Origin: Motiliproteus sp. MSK22-1
GTDB taxonomy: Bacteria; Pseudomonadota; Gammaproteobacteria; Pseudomonadales; Balneatricaceae
Length of the DNA stretch: 64,000 nt
Assembly: GCF_001968815.1 (NCBI RefSeq)
Contig: NZ_MIEQ01000046.1
Location: forward strand, 1 to 64,000
Direction of reading: 5' to 3'
This document shows, one piece after another, positions 7,670-17,278 of the stretch. Under the pieces are notes generated by a model, which did not search any database, was not told where the DNA came from, and was given only the letters and a program-made list of their open reading frames with translations. Both the position numbers and the translations under genes were made by a program. How positions within the stretch are numbered: the stretch's first letter is position 1; every line of letters begins with the position of its first letter.

Positions 7670-9265
7670 CTAACCAAACCATCCGTGTACAAACCACATG
7701 CCTTTATCGTCTCGATATAGCCATCCGAGGCGTCCGTCAGGCCAGCGGGCAATGTAGTAATCGCGGCGTATCGGGGTTTCATCCCACCATCCGCTGACGA
7801 TACGTTCCGGTCCTGTTTCAATGGTTATATTCTGTTGTGTTAGCTGATGCGCCTGCAGTGGCTGTGGTTTTTCTAATAACCAGTTGGGACGCCCTGGCTT
7901 TTCTTCAGTTCTGCTTTTTATCTTTTCTTGATGAGTACTTTGTTGCAGGAGCTGTTGATTTAGGCTGAGAGTTTTCCAGCTCTTTTCTGGACGGTGATCT
8001 GCGACCAGCGCCAAACGATGAAGGGATGACTCTCCTAGCCGTGTTTGCAGGCGACTTAGCAGGTGTGCAGGAGGTTCTTCCGGGTTTTCTTGAATAAAAA
8101 GATTATGATTACGATTCTCTTTTTCTCTGAAATGACTGGCTTCCAGTCGTAATGCGATTACCGGCTGCTTAATGGTTAGTCGTTCAATACGCAGTCGCCA
8201 AAGCTCCAACCAAGCTTCAGCTCTGTGTTCACCGTTATGATGTTTAACGGTGACTCGTTGTCCTCGGCCATTAATGCTGCTGTTACCAGCCCTGTGATTG
8301 TTAAAGTTACGCTTGCCAAAAGGCTGGTTGTCAACCTTATGATAGTCATGTTGATGGTCAGCAGCAGATCCCCGTTTCACTAATGTTAAGGTCAGTTGCT
8401 GGGTGCGTAGCTGGCGACTATGGAGGTAGCCTTCCAGCCCTCCCAGCATACGTCTTAAGGGAAATAACAGGGCTTCACTGTTTTCGACCTCGTGGCTTAG
8501 ATCCAATTGGCGACTAAAGTGCAGGGGAAGTTCAAAATAGCAAAGAGGGTCAGCCTGTTGACCAATAATTCTGTCGATTTTGTTAACCAGTTCTGGTCCT
8601 AATCTGGATGCCAATTCGTTTCGAGGCACACTGAGCAGCTGTTGCAGTTGAAAGAAGCCCATGCCGATGAGACGTTCACTACTTTTCTCATCCAGCTCCA
8701 GACAATCGGTCGGCAACTGGCCTAAGCGTGCTAAATGCTGGTTTTTATTCTGGCCAATAAAAGTACCGTTACGAGCGAGCAAGCGGGCGGCTAAAGGTGT
8801 GTGTCCGGTGGCCCATTGGATGCTGAAACCAAAACGGGTCAATTGCTGCTGTAACTGCTGTTGCAGTACTTTCAAACCTTGAAAATAATGCAGCATGGAT
8901 GCAATTTCCAGCAACAGACCGTCTTCTGGTTGTAAGCATATCTGAGCGCTGAATTTCCCCGCCCAAATTGCCAGAGCTTCCAATTGTTGGGACTCTCGGT
9001 GTTTTTGACGGCTAAAGATCTGCACCTCCGGGCAGAGGCTACAAGCTGTCGCTATTGCCATTCCCTGTTTTAACCCTCGGTCTTTGGCTTTGTCATTGCA
9101 AAGATGTAATCGTGACTGACGTTGATCCAGCAACACAGCAGGACCCGGAGTATCATCACAATAGAGCATTTCAAGAGGAAGCAGTGGGAAGTGCAGATAG
9201 ATCCACAGTGGTGTCTGTGATGATGAACGGGTTGATGGGATAGAGGCTGCCATCTGATTATTCAA
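7670..9265 (-). CDS. imuB: ImuB, Y-family polymerase-like mutagenesis factor
   Basis: A 531-aa Y-family homologue that lacks polymerase activity in known members; it recruits DnaE2 and ImuA to the sliding clamp. The N-terminus reads LWIYLHFPLLPLEML, where a true Y-family enzyme would have the catalytic DxD-type segment. Other visible Y-family features are RGLKQGMAIATACSLCP and ARLLARNG. Residues of about 305-345 form a His/Asn/Arg-rich insertion (HDYHKVDNQPFGKRNF region) that looks like an unstructured linker. It overlaps the imuA 3' end by 8 nt, indicating translational coupling, and precedes dnaE2 by 31 bp. Confidence 0.92.
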   Translation of the reverse strand: MNNQMAASIPSTRSSSQTPLWIYLHFPLLPLEMLYCDDTPGPAVLLDQRQSRLHLCNDKAKDRGLKQGMAIATACSLCPEVQIFSRQKHRESQQLEALAIWAGKFSAQICLQPEDGLLLEIASMLHYFQGLKVLQQQLQQQLTRFGFSIQWATGHTPLAARLLARNGTFIGQNKNQHLARLGQLPTDCLELDEKSSERLIGMGFFQLQQLLSVPRNELASRLGPELVNKIDRIIGQQADPLCYFELPLHFSRQLDLSHEVENSEALLFPLRRMLGGLEGYLHSRQLRTQQLTLTLVKRGSAADHQHDYHKVDNQPFGKRNFNNHRAGNSSINGRGQRVTVKHHNGEHRAEAWLELWRLRIERLTIKQPVIALRLEASHFREKENRNHNLFIQENPEEPPAHLLSRLQTRLGESSLHRLALVADHRPEKSWKTLSLNQQLLQQSTHQEKIKSRTEEKPGRPNWLLEKPQPLQAHQLTQQNITIETGPERIVSGWWDETPIRRDYYIARWPDGRLGWLYRDDKGMWFVHGWFG

Positions 9266-10058
9266 CCAGTTTAAGCTTGGGCTGGATTGATGTTGAGGTT
9301 TGAATTGGTGCTGAAGTTTGAATTGAAATCGGGGCCGGTGTCGGTTCTGGATATTCCAGTGATGCTGCTTTTTTCCCTAATAATATTTCTTCACCCAGTT
9401 TTAATCGCTGGGTTGGCATAGTCCAGCCATTTTTACGCTTGATCAGGGTGATATCTATGCCGTCTGGACGAGATTCAAGAGAGAGGCGGTAAGGTGCACT
9501 GGAGCTTTCGTCGCGACAGTGCAGGGGGCGAAATAAAAAGCCCAGAGTTCCACCTTCAGAAGCGGCTATTTGTAATCGCCGAATAGCTTTTTCCTGCTTG
9601 GCCGGTAACCAGCCCAGTACAGCGCTACAGCTGCCACTCTTTAAGGCTTGTTCCAGAGTCCAAATGCGATCTTGCCAGGTGTTACTGTAAACCATCAGTA
9701 TTTTGTTAATGTCGATACCTGCTGTAGCCAGCGCAGGGGCATAAGGAATATGAGGAGGATCGACCCAGATTATCCATTTCTCGTTCAAGGACAGTGTGGC
9801 CAGCAGTGGTAACAGCAGCCGAAGCTCTCCACATCCCTCTTTTGCATAAAGCAACTCCACCAGATTACCCGGTTGCCAACCATCACCGATCAGCTGTTGA
9901 TCAATCTCAGGATATCCGCTGCTTAGGTATTGGGGAGAATGTCTCTGCCGGTTTCTATTTTGGGTTGCCTGGTTCTGGCGTGCAGGCCAGACACGGCCTT
10001 GTTTTAGCAGATTATTTAATTGTCCGTGGTGGGTTCTATGGGCATAAGACTGTTGCAT
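9258..10058 (-). CDS. imuA: ImuA, RecA/SulA-like translesion factor
   Basis: A 266-aa SulA/RecA-like protein, first gene of the SOS mutagenesis cassette. Visible family features are the segment SSGYPEIDQQLIGDGWQPGNLVEL, which in family members leads into a degenerate Walker-like loop, and WIIWVDPPHIPYAPALATAGID in the core. The C-terminal about 35 residues are low-complexity, with repeated PISIQTSAPIQTSTSIQ before KLKLVE. That tail looks like slippage-prone, variable sequence. The start is ATG 10056-10058; the LexA box lies 24 nt upstream. Its 3' end overlaps imuB by 8 nt. Confidence 0.9.
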   Translation of the reverse strand: MQQSYAHRTHHGQLNNLLKQGRVWPARQNQATQNRNRQRHSPQYLSSGYPEIDQQLIGDGWQPGNLVELLYAKEGCGELRLLLPLLATLSLNEKWIIWVDPPHIPYAPALATAGIDINKILMVYSNTWQDRIWTLEQALKSGSCSAVLGWLPAKQEKAIRRLQIAASEGGTLGFLFRPLHCRDESSSAPYRLSLESRPDGIDITLIKRKNGWTMPTQRLKLGEEILLGKKAASLEYPEPTPAPISIQTSAPIQTSTSIQPKLKLVE

Positions 10059-10082
10059 AGTGAGTAACCAACTTCTAGAATG

Positions 10083-10098
10083 CTGTACATATATACAG
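10083..10098. promoter_or_regulatory. LexA (SOS) box
   Basis: CTGTACATATATACAG fits the gammaproteobacterial SOS consensus CTGT-N8-ACAG exactly, including the AT-rich centre. It lies 24 nt upstream of the imuA start codon and 71 nt upstream of the divergent radical-SAM start, so LexA bound here would cover the imuA promoter and might also affect the other gene. Imu cassettes are LexA-regulated in known bacteria. Confidence 0.9.
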
Positions 10099-10169
10099 TA
10101 TAGTCAGCAAAAATTCTCACAGCAAGCAGACAGTTGTCCTGACAAAATGAAGATAACGAGGTGTGGTAG

Positions 10170-11414
10170 ATGAATACTGATACAGTGATCGTGGCGACTG
10201 GTCATGAAAGTAATTGTTGTGAAGTCAGTTATTGTGAAAGCAACCGTCATGAAAGCCTCGTTTTGAATAAGGGCAGAGAACCGACTGTCGATACCAACAA
10301 GGCCGGTATTAATAAAACCAGCACCGATAATACGGCTATCAAAATAATTAAGGGACGTGGTGCGCTCAGTAATGAACCTGGTCGTTTTGCCATCACAAAG
10401 GTTGAGAGCGTTCCTGACAACAGGACATCTGATGGCGCTGATCCTGAATGGGAGTTAATTCCCCGCGTTTGTACCGAGGTTCGAGCAGAGAAAGCAAAAT
10501 CGATCATCAGTCGTAATAACTCTCCGGACTTGCCTTTCAGCCAATCAATCAATCCATATCAAGGCTGTGAACACGGCTGCATATATTGTTTTGCCCGACC
10601 TACTCATGCTTACTGGGATCTGTCCCCCGGGCTTGATTTTGAGACCAGGCTTTCCTACAAGAGCAATGCTGTGGAGTTGCTGGAGGAAGCGTTGTCAAAA
10701 CCCAAGTACAGGTGCCAGCCGATAGCACTGGGCACTAATACAGACCCATACCAGCCTATTGAGAAAGAACAGCAGGTAACACGTCAACTGCTGGAAGTGT
10801 TGCAGCGACATCGTCATCCTTTTAGCATTGTCACCAAGAGCGCTCTGATTTTACGTGATTTGGATATTTTGGAAGAAATGGCTCGACAGCGACTCTGCTC
10901 AGTTCGAATCAGTGTTACAACATTGGATAATGACTTAAAGCGAACGCTGGAACCCCGAACTCCTTCACCGAAAGTTCGTCTAAAAACCATCCAGGAACTG
11001 AACCAGGCCGGGGTTCCCGTAGGGGTGTTGGCAGCACCGGTGATTCCGAAGATTAATGATCATGAACTAGAAGCTATCCTCGAAGCCTGTCGTGACGCGG
11101 GCGCTAAAACAGCTGGCTATATATTGATTCGATTACCGCACGAAGTTAAAGCGCTATTTGAGCAGTGGTTGATGACACATTACCCTGGGCGAGCCAATCA
11201 TGTAATGAGCTTGATTCGACAAAGCAGAGGCGGTAAGGCTTATAATGCCCGCTATGGTCAACGAATGGTTGGCAGTGGCTTTTATGCTGAGATGGTTGCA
11301 CAGCGTTTTCGTGTCTCCTGTTCTCGGTTGGGGTTGATTGCGGGAGAGGGTGGTAAACTTAACTGTCAGTTATTTCGACAACCCCCTGGACCGGGACAGC
11401 TCTCATTATTTTAA
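10170..11414 (+). CDS. PA0069/SplB-like radical SAM protein
   Basis: Radical SAM enzyme of the PA0069 (spore photoproduct lyase-like) family; the substrate is unknown, and a DNA-repair role is often suggested. The cluster motif is C133-x3-C137-x2-C140 in QGCEHGCIYCFARPTHAY. SAM-domain features follow (ALGTNTDPYQPIE, FSIVTKSALILRD, RTPSPKVRLKTI). Typical members start close to KGRGALSN, here residues 61-68. The preceding 60 residues are rich in Cys, Asn and Thr, resemble nothing I know, and are an unusual extension or a misplaced start. GAGGTG (10158-10163) supports ATG 10170. It is divergent from imuA across a LexA box, so SOS induction is plausible. Confidence 0.85.
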   Translation: MNTDTVIVATGHESNCCEVSYCESNRHESLVLNKGREPTVDTNKAGINKTSTDNTAIKIIKGRGALSNEPGRFAITKVESVPDNRTSDGADPEWELIPRVCTEVRAEKAKSIISRNNSPDLPFSQSINPYQGCEHGCIYCFARPTHAYWDLSPGLDFETRLSYKSNAVELLEEALSKPKYRCQPIALGTNTDPYQPIEKEQQVTRQLLEVLQRHRHPFSIVTKSALILRDLDILEEMARQRLCSVRISVTTLDNDLKRTLEPRTPSPKVRLKTIQELNQAGVPVGVLAAPVIPKINDHELEAILEACRDAGAKTAGYILIRLPHEVKALFEQWLMTHYPGRANHVMSLIRQSRGGKAYNARYGQRMVGSGFYAEMVAQRFRVSCSRLGLIAGEGGKLNCQLFRQPPGPGQLSLF

Positions 11415-11591
11415 GCTTGGTGTATTGGACTGCTCTGATGGGGCCCATGGAACCAAAAACAATTTTGAATTACTAACGACATTCCGATTAGGTTTTGTGT
11501 ACTTTCTGAGAGTCCTTGAGGCTTGTACAGAAACCCCCTGATCTTTGAATTTAACAGATGTCTATCGTCTGCAAACAGTAAGGAAATTTCA

Positions 11592-12593
11592 ATGGCAAGA
11601 TATACCCACGCCCTGGCTCTGGTCTTAGGGTTTTTATGTGTTTCAACAGTTTCTGCGGAGCAGTCGACAGTCATACGCTACGATGGTCACGAATACCAGG
11701 GGAGCAACCTGCCTGCTGCACTACGTCAAAAATTTTATGAGCTTGAGCTGGAGACCAGCAAGCAGAAGCAACAAATTGTTGATCAGTATATTCTTAACCG
11801 TTACCTACAGGATCGGGCTAAAGCTGAATCCAAAGACATAAGAGTTCTACAACAGGAGTTACTGCAGGTCAGCACTCCTTCTGATGAAGAGCTGAAACAA
11901 TTTTATGACGCAAACAAAGCCCGGATTCCTGCTCCTTTTGAACAGGTTAAGGCTCAGATATCAGAGTTTCTTCGTTCCCAGAGAGTGGCGCTGAAACAAG
12001 GGCAGCTGATGAAACAGATTCAGGAGCAAAAAGGCTACTCTGTTGAAATGACTGAACCGTCACCTCCTGTTTTTGATGTGGCTACTGCCGGTTACCCCTC
12101 GAAAGGTAATCCCAAAGCGAAAGTGACATTAGTGGAGTTTGCGGATTATCAGTGCCCACACTGTAAAAAAGCTGGAAAAGTGGTTAACAATCTACTGAAA
12201 AAATTTGGTGACCAGCTTCAGGTTGTTTATAGAGATTTCCCTATCAATTCATCAGGTATATCACGGAAAGTTGCTGAAGCTGCCGTTTGTGCTGATCAGC
12301 AAGGGCGCTTCTGGGATTTTCATGATCTGGCTTTTGAGCGCCAAAGCTATCTGAAGGCTGTTAAATCCAGCATGCTGGCAGAGCAATTAGGGTTGGATAT
12401 GGATAAATTCAATGCCTGTTACGCTGAGCAAGAAACTAAAGCTAAAGTAACCGCTTCTCTGGAAGAGGGCAATCGGCTTGGATTGACCGGTACACCGACC
12501 TTTTTTATCAATGGCCGTCAGTTGCACCTGCACGGAGAGCTGGAACAAGGTCTTGTTGAAGCAATTGAGGAAGCCCTTAAAGCTGCTTCCTGA
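11592..12593 (+). CDS. Secreted DsbA-family thiol-disulfide oxidoreductase
   Basis: A 333-aa exported protein with a signal peptide (ALALVLGFLCVSTVSA, cleavage near 22). A charged helical region follows at about 40-150, with a SurA/parvulin N-domain look (KQQIVDQYILNRYLQD), then a DsbA-like thioredoxin domain with active site C188-P-H-C191 in FADYQCPHC and the cis-Pro loop TGTPTFFING. It probably oxidises or reduces protein thiols in the periplasm. The start is ATG 11592 with AGGA 7 nt upstream; an upstream in-frame extension lacks support. The helical domain plus thioredoxin domain is longer than DsbA itself (about 208 aa). It stands alone, 177 bp after the radical-SAM gene. Confidence 0.85.
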   Translation: MARYTHALALVLGFLCVSTVSAEQSTVIRYDGHEYQGSNLPAALRQKFYELELETSKQKQQIVDQYILNRYLQDRAKAESKDIRVLQQELLQVSTPSDEELKQFYDANKARIPAPFEQVKAQISEFLRSQRVALKQGQLMKQIQEQKGYSVEMTEPSPPVFDVATAGYPSKGNPKAKVTLVEFADYQCPHCKKAGKVVNNLLKKFGDQLQVVYRDFPINSSGISRKVAEAAVCADQQGRFWDFHDLAFERQSYLKAVKSSMLAEQLGLDMDKFNACYAEQETKAKVTASLEEGNRLGLTGTPTFFINGRQLHLHGELEQGLVEAIEEALKAAS

Positions 12594-12646
12594 CAGGGGG
12601 CACGACAAATATCTGGTGTGACAGTTGCCGGTCTGTACTTAGTACA

Positions 12647-12749
12647 CAGATGTGGCATCTGACGCTTTAGGCGCCGAGCATTGAGTATCAGAGAGCCTCT
12701 GGTTTCTTATCAGGTGTTCTCTGATTCTGTCGAGGTGTCTTTGACAGAA
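12647..12749 (+). promoter_or_regulatory. Structured metA leader (three consecutive hairpins)
   Basis: The 305-bp gap before metA contains three perfect stems in a row: CAGATG-TGG-CATCTG (12647-12661), ATCAGAGA/TCTCTGAT (12687-12694 with 12718-12725) and TTCTGTC/GACAGAA (12725-12731 with 12743-12749). A T8 run comes about 35 nt later. The first could end the dsbA-like transcript; the others may form a metA leader RNA. I see no SAM-I riboswitch core and no MetJ boxes. Confidence 0.35.
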
Positions 12750-12898
12750 CAGGTGACGAATTATAGTTTTTATTCTGTATAAAGGATTTTTTTTACAGTT
12801 TAGAGGAAATATAGGTTAAACTTTTAAGCTTAGTTATCAATTGTTGCTCTGGGCAGAGGAAATAAAAACCCTTATCTAGTCGTACAGAAGGTGAAGAT

Positions 12899-13828
12899 GT
12901 GCCGATAAAAATACCTGATCAATTACCAGCCGCTAGTATTTTGCGCAAGGAAAACGTGTTTGTTATGTCCGAACAGCGGGCATTGAGCCAGCACGTTCGT
13001 CCGCTGAAGGTGATCATTCTGAACCTGATGCCTAAGAAAATTGAGACAGAAAATCAGTTGATTCGATTGTTATCCAATACCCCGTTGCAGGTTGATATTG
13101 AGCTGCTGCGTGTTGATAGCCGAGTCTCGAAGAATACTCCACAGCAGCATCTGGAGCGCTTCTATCGTAGTTTTGATCAGATTAAGGATAAAAATTACGA
13201 TGGCCTTGTTATTACAGGGGCTCCTCTTGGTTTGATCTCTTTTGAGGATGTGCTTTATTGGGATCATATTCAAGAGATTATCCAATGGTCCCGGAAGCAT
13301 GTAACTTCAACACTGTTTTTGTGCTGGGCTGTTCAGGCGGGTCTTAAAGTGCTTTATGATCTGCCTAAACGTACACGAAAAAATAAACTGTCCGGCGTGT
13401 ATCAACACAAGACTCTTGCTAAGGATGAGCCATTAACAAGAGGTTTTGATGATGGTTTCATGGCCCCCCATTCCCGTTATGCCGATTTCCCCGTAGATTT
13501 TATGCGAGACTATGCGGATCTAAGGCTTCTGGCCAGTTCGGAAGAGGCTGGGGTGTATTTGATGGCTTCTGACGATAAACGACAAGTTTATGTAACTGGC
13601 CATCCAGAGTACGACGCGGAGACTCTGGCGCAGGAATACCGTCGGGATTTAGGCGAAGGTTTGGACCCGAGTGTACCGGTAAATTACTTCCCTGATGATA
13701 ATCCAGATAATGATCCTTGTGTGACTTGGCGTGGTCATGGCAGTCTGCTGATTTCCAACTGGCTGAACTATTATGTTTACCAGATTACGCCTTACGATCT
13801 ACGCTCAATGGATCCTACTCAGGACTAG
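12899..13828 (+). CDS. metA: Homoserine O-succinyltransferase
   Basis: First committed enzyme of methionine synthesis: transfers an acyl group from acyl-CoA to L-homoserine. The 309-aa protein keeps E. coli MetA numbering: catalytic C142 (FLCWAVQAG), H235 and E237 (VTGHPEYD). G111 in ITGAPLGL is the residue linked to succinyl-CoA use, whereas acetyl-CoA enzymes carry Glu there, so succinyl specificity is expected. The start codon is GTG 12899 with a GAAGGTGA-like ribosome-binding site. Upstream is a long leader with three stable hairpins; downstream are two inverted repeats shared with the convergent channel gene. Confidence 0.95.
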   Translation: MPIKIPDQLPAASILRKENVFVMSEQRALSQHVRPLKVIILNLMPKKIETENQLIRLLSNTPLQVDIELLRVDSRVSKNTPQQHLERFYRSFDQIKDKNYDGLVITGAPLGLISFEDVLYWDHIQEIIQWSRKHVTSTLFLCWAVQAGLKVLYDLPKRTRKNKLSGVYQHKTLAKDEPLTRGFDDGFMAPHSRYADFPVDFMRDYADLRLLASSEEAGVYLMASDDKRQVYVTGHPEYDAETLAQEYRRDLGEGLDPSVPVNYFPDDNPDNDPCVTWRGHGSLLISNWLNYYVYQITPYDLRSMDPTQD

Positions 13829-13851
13829 CCCCGTCAAAATACTTTAGCGCT

Positions 13852-13919
13852 GGAAAGGGTGACTGGTAACCTTTCCCAGTTCTAAAAATCACCCTGACCG
13901 ATAACCGTTCAGGGTGATT
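13852..13919. terminator. Two-hairpin bidirectional terminator region
   Basis: GGAAAGG (13852-13858) pairs with CCTTTCC (13870-13876), and AATCACCCTGA (13887-13897) pairs perfectly with TCAGGGTGATT (13909-13919). On the minus strand the second stem runs into a TTTTT tract, a good intrinsic terminator for the channel gene. On the plus strand the T-run is weak. Confidence 0.65.
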
Positions 13920-13963
13920 CAAGCATTCCAACAGGGTTACCGCTTAACAGTGAAAGATACCTT

Positions 13964-16900
13964 TTAAGAATCCTCTACTGGCTGCTTAGCTGCCCGTTTA
14001 ATGGTTATATCCATTTGAGGGAACGCTATCTCTACGCCATGTTGGCGGAACTTCTTGTCAATCAGGTTGTGCAGGGCATGGGTTACCGGTAACCGGTCCG
14101 CCATTTCACTGACATAAATTCTGAGCTCGTAATTGAGCGTGCTATCACCAAAGCCAACAAAATAGGCTTCGCTTTTCGGTGTGTCCAATACGCTGGGTAC
14201 TTCATTAGTCGCTTCTAACAGCAGACGTTCAACCAACTCATTATCGGAGCCATAGGCAACTCCAACAGGAATTCTCACCCGGGTTACCTGATCAGATAGA
14301 GACCAGTTCACCAGTTGTTCGGTAATAAAGGCTTTGTTAGGAACAATAATTTCCTTCCGATCCCAATCAACGATGGTTGTTGCACGTATTTGTATTTTAC
14401 TGACAGTCCCTGTAAGTCCATTGATTGTGACAGTGTCACCAATGCGAATGGGCTTTTCAAACAAAATAATCAGTCCCGAAATAAAGTTAGCGAAAATCTC
14501 TTGCAAACCAAATCCCAGGCCAACCCCTAGCGCCGCGACCAGCCACTGAATATTTTCCCACTTGAAACCAATAATATTAAAACTGACAACTAAGCCAATG
14601 GCTATCAGTGAATAATTCAGAAGAGTCGTGATGGCATAACCCGTTCCGGGGGATAATTGCAGGTGTTGCAGCACCAGTAACTGCATAACCCCCGGTAGGT
14701 TGCGAACACTTATCCATATCACCAGTATGGTGGCAGTAGCAAACAGGAAGGCTTTTAGCGTAATTGGCTGCAGATGTTCAGTACCGTTGAGTGAAAAAGT
14801 GGTTTCCCAGACGGTAATGGTGTCCAGGATATCCAGTGCACTGAATAATGGAGACCAAAGGGTCCATAGTGATACGGCAACACCAATCCATAGCAAGGTC
14901 TTGACCAGTCCTCTGGTTTGTTCGCTGATGGCCTTTAAATCTATTTGGCTCTCATCGGGAATTTCAATGGATGTCTCACTATTGCCCTCATCGTCTCGGG
15001 CGCGTTGCGCCAATATTTCAGCACGACGGGCTTTTGCCTGTTCAAATGCAATGCGACGCTCTTGTACCAATAATCCTCGAATGGCCAGGCTGTAGATAAC
15101 AATCCAGCCAATACCAATGAGTAGAGAATACATAAGCATGCTAAGCAGCTTAAGTCCGGTGTAAAAGTATCCATAAAGAGCAAAGGCGCCAAAAAACAGC
15201 GGTGTTAATGCCAGGGAAATACGGACGAAGTTATAAAATTTCCGTTGTTGTGTTGAAGGGTGGGGCAATTGCTCAAACAGGACATAGCTACGCAAAGCTC
15301 TCCAGAAAAACAGGCTAAGCCCAAGACACCATATGATAAAGCAGGCTCTTCCCAGAGTGCTTCGCATGGCTTCTGTATTGACCCACTCGGATATGCTGAT
15401 CATCAGAAGTAAAGGAGAACTAAACCAGATCAATCGTCTGAGTTGGCGTGCCCATTGGATTACAGTTGTTTCACTCCATTGAAGGTGAGCTTTGAGAAGC
15501 CCCTGTGTTGCACTCCAGTTGCGTAATGTAATCCAGGCCCAAAACGGGAGGCTAAGCCATAACAAGCCCTGCCCAAGTCCCTGAGCAAAATCGAGTCCTC
15601 CGGTTTCTAACAAAATTCTACCCAGCATTTGAAAGAATAGCGGAAGCGGAAGCGCATAGAAGGCACCCGCAATCATGAGATGAAGGGTATAGCTGAACTT
15701 GTCTTTGCGGACGTTTCCAAGCAAGGGGGCGAAGTAATTCTGCAGGTGTGCCAGTCTGCGACGAGAAAAAAACCAGACAACCAGAAGTAAGCCGCTTGCA
15801 GCGATAAGTCCCAGAGAATATTTCGGACTTTGCATGAGAGAGGTAACAACCTCCTGCCAACGGCTGGGAGAAAACATCCACTGTATACTTCGTTGCAAAA
15901 GGGGAAAGCGTTCAAAATTAATCTGCCCGGTATTGGGTACCCAGAGCAGGCGTTGATCGATCAGCTCTTTGAATTGATGGATTTGATTGAATAGTCCCTG
16001 TGCGGCTACTTCCCGTTCAGATAGAACAGAAAGCAGCGAGCGGTAACTGTCCAGTAAGCCGGATACCAGGGTTGCCCGGGCATTAATAATCTCAACAAGG
16101 TTTTGTTGTTCCTGGCTGCTCAGTATGGGGTCGGCGTCTTTGGCCAACGTTTGCACATAGGCATTCGGGTCAGTCAGCAGTTCTGACTCCTGCTCCAGAT
16201 CATAGGTAAAGAACTGAATCTCACCCTGGCGCTTTAACAGTGCATCAAGATCAGGTAACTCCGGCAATGAAGCCAGCTCGGCTCTTAGGGTTTGGCCAAA
16301 TGCGGAGCTCATGCTTAGCCATTGAAGTTGCCGCTTTATACGCTTTAATTTCTGGCTGACTTTCTGACTCTGCTCATCTGTGATTTGTTTGGTTGCAACC
16401 GTATTGTCCAACTCAATGGTGATCTGGGTTAACTTCTCAGATAGTCGTTCATTTTCTTCTGCCTGCTGGCGTAGCAAGGGGTGGCTACCGGGTGTCGTCA
16501 GGGTGGATTTCTTGGACTCTGCAACCGTTTTTTCCGCTTCTTGACGACGGACATCTGCCAGTTGCTCCTGTAGTTTCGTTGCCACCTGTGTGAGATCATC
16601 GATTTCGATGCCTAACAGATTGAGTTGCTGTTTAAATAAGGTTTGTTGATTATTGCTGCTTAACAGCTCCAGTTTCAGCATGTTTGCCTGTGCCACCAGT
16701 GCGGTCAGATGAGCGTTGCTCAGTGACTTTTGGGCACCGGTCATTTCTTCACTGGTTGTATTTATTTCTGATGCCTGTTCAATGATCTGTTCTTGTGTTT
16801 CTTTGACCTTGCTGATCAGTTCTGGAATAACAAGGCGGCGACTACCTATCAGAGCCAGTTCATTATTGTAGTTGTCTTGTTTGTTTTTAAGGTTGAGCAG

Positions 16901-17278
16901 CCTTGCTCGTGTGACCGCCAATAACTGCTCAATCTCGCTGGCAGAGAGCCGAGAAAGCTTGGGAAGGGGTTCTGGCAGGTAGTTTTCGATCTGTTGGTTG
17001 ATGCTTTCAGAGCGTTCGGTAAAATCCCTGATCAGCAGGCTGTACTTTTCGGCCCTTTTATTGAATCTTTCCTGATCCTGCAAATACTTTAGTGTCTGCT
17101 GATAAGTTTCCCGTAACTGGACGTTCTCTCCCTCGGTGTGGGCCCCCAGATTATCAAGCTTTCCTTGAATCAGGCCAAGAGGGGTTATTCCTTGAGAGGC
17201 TTCTTCCGTTGGTTCTTCAGCGAAGACTGTCGTTGCAAGTAGAACAATAGAAAGCAACAGGAAGCGGAGTAGGATCAT
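13964..17278 (-). CDS. KefA/MscK-MscM type mechanosensitive channel
   Basis: A large 1104-aa inner-membrane channel with a signal peptide (LLRFLLLSIVLLATTVFA). A long periplasmic coiled-coil region (about 25-480) follows, then about ten hydrophobic segments (490-900) and a C-terminal MscS pore and beta domain. The MscS part shows GLGFGLQEIFANFISGLIIL, EKPIRIGDTVTINGLTG and DRKEIIVPNKAFI. Size and layout match E. coli MscK (1120 aa) and YjeP/MscM (1107 aa). Family members open under membrane tension and release solutes on hypo-osmotic shock; MscK also responds to external K+. I cannot tell the two subfamilies apart by eye, so no symbol is given. Monocistronic, convergent with metA. Confidence 0.92.
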   Translation of the reverse strand: MILLRFLLLSIVLLATTVFAEEPTEEASQGITPLGLIQGKLDNLGAHTEGENVQLRETYQQTLKYLQDQERFNKRAEKYSLLIRDFTERSESINQQIENYLPEPLPKLSRLSASEIEQLLAVTRARLLNLKNKQDNYNNELALIGSRRLVIPELISKVKETQEQIIEQASEINTTSEEMTGAQKSLSNAHLTALVAQANMLKLELLSSNNQQTLFKQQLNLLGIEIDDLTQVATKLQEQLADVRRQEAEKTVAESKKSTLTTPGSHPLLRQQAEENERLSEKLTQITIELDNTVATKQITDEQSQKVSQKLKRIKRQLQWLSMSSAFGQTLRAELASLPELPDLDALLKRQGEIQFFTYDLEQESELLTDPNAYVQTLAKDADPILSSQEQQNLVEIINARATLVSGLLDSYRSLLSVLSEREVAAQGLFNQIHQFKELIDQRLLWVPNTGQINFERFPLLQRSIQWMFSPSRWQEVVTSLMQSPKYSLGLIAASGLLLVVWFFSRRRLAHLQNYFAPLLGNVRKDKFSYTLHLMIAGAFYALPLPLFFQMLGRILLETGGLDFAQGLGQGLLWLSLPFWAWITLRNWSATQGLLKAHLQWSETTVIQWARQLRRLIWFSSPLLLMISISEWVNTEAMRSTLGRACFIIWCLGLSLFFWRALRSYVLFEQLPHPSTQQRKFYNFVRISLALTPLFFGAFALYGYFYTGLKLLSMLMYSLLIGIGWIVIYSLAIRGLLVQERRIAFEQAKARRAEILAQRARDDEGNSETSIEIPDESQIDLKAISEQTRGLVKTLLWIGVAVSLWTLWSPLFSALDILDTITVWETTFSLNGTEHLQPITLKAFLFATATILVIWISVRNLPGVMQLLVLQHLQLSPGTGYAITTLLNYSLIAIGLVVSFNIIGFKWENIQWLVAALGVGLGFGLQEIFANFISGLIILFEKPIRIGDTVTINGLTGTVSKIQIRATTIVDWDRKEIIVPNKAFITEQLVNWSLSDQVTRVRIPVGVAYGSDNELVERLLLEATNEVPSVLDTPKSEAYFVGFGDSTLNYELRIYVSEMADRLPVTHALHNLIDKKFRQHGVEIAFPQMDITIKRAAKQPVEDS

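Noticed and set aside
7639-7821. Longer N-terminus for DnaE2 (61 extra residues)
   Set aside because: It overlaps imuB by about 150 nt and adds no family similarity; the PHP domain begins right after ATG 7638.
12594-12898. SAM riboswitch or MetJ boxes before metA
   Set aside because: I found neither the SAM-I core nor AGACGTCT repeats; only unassigned hairpins.
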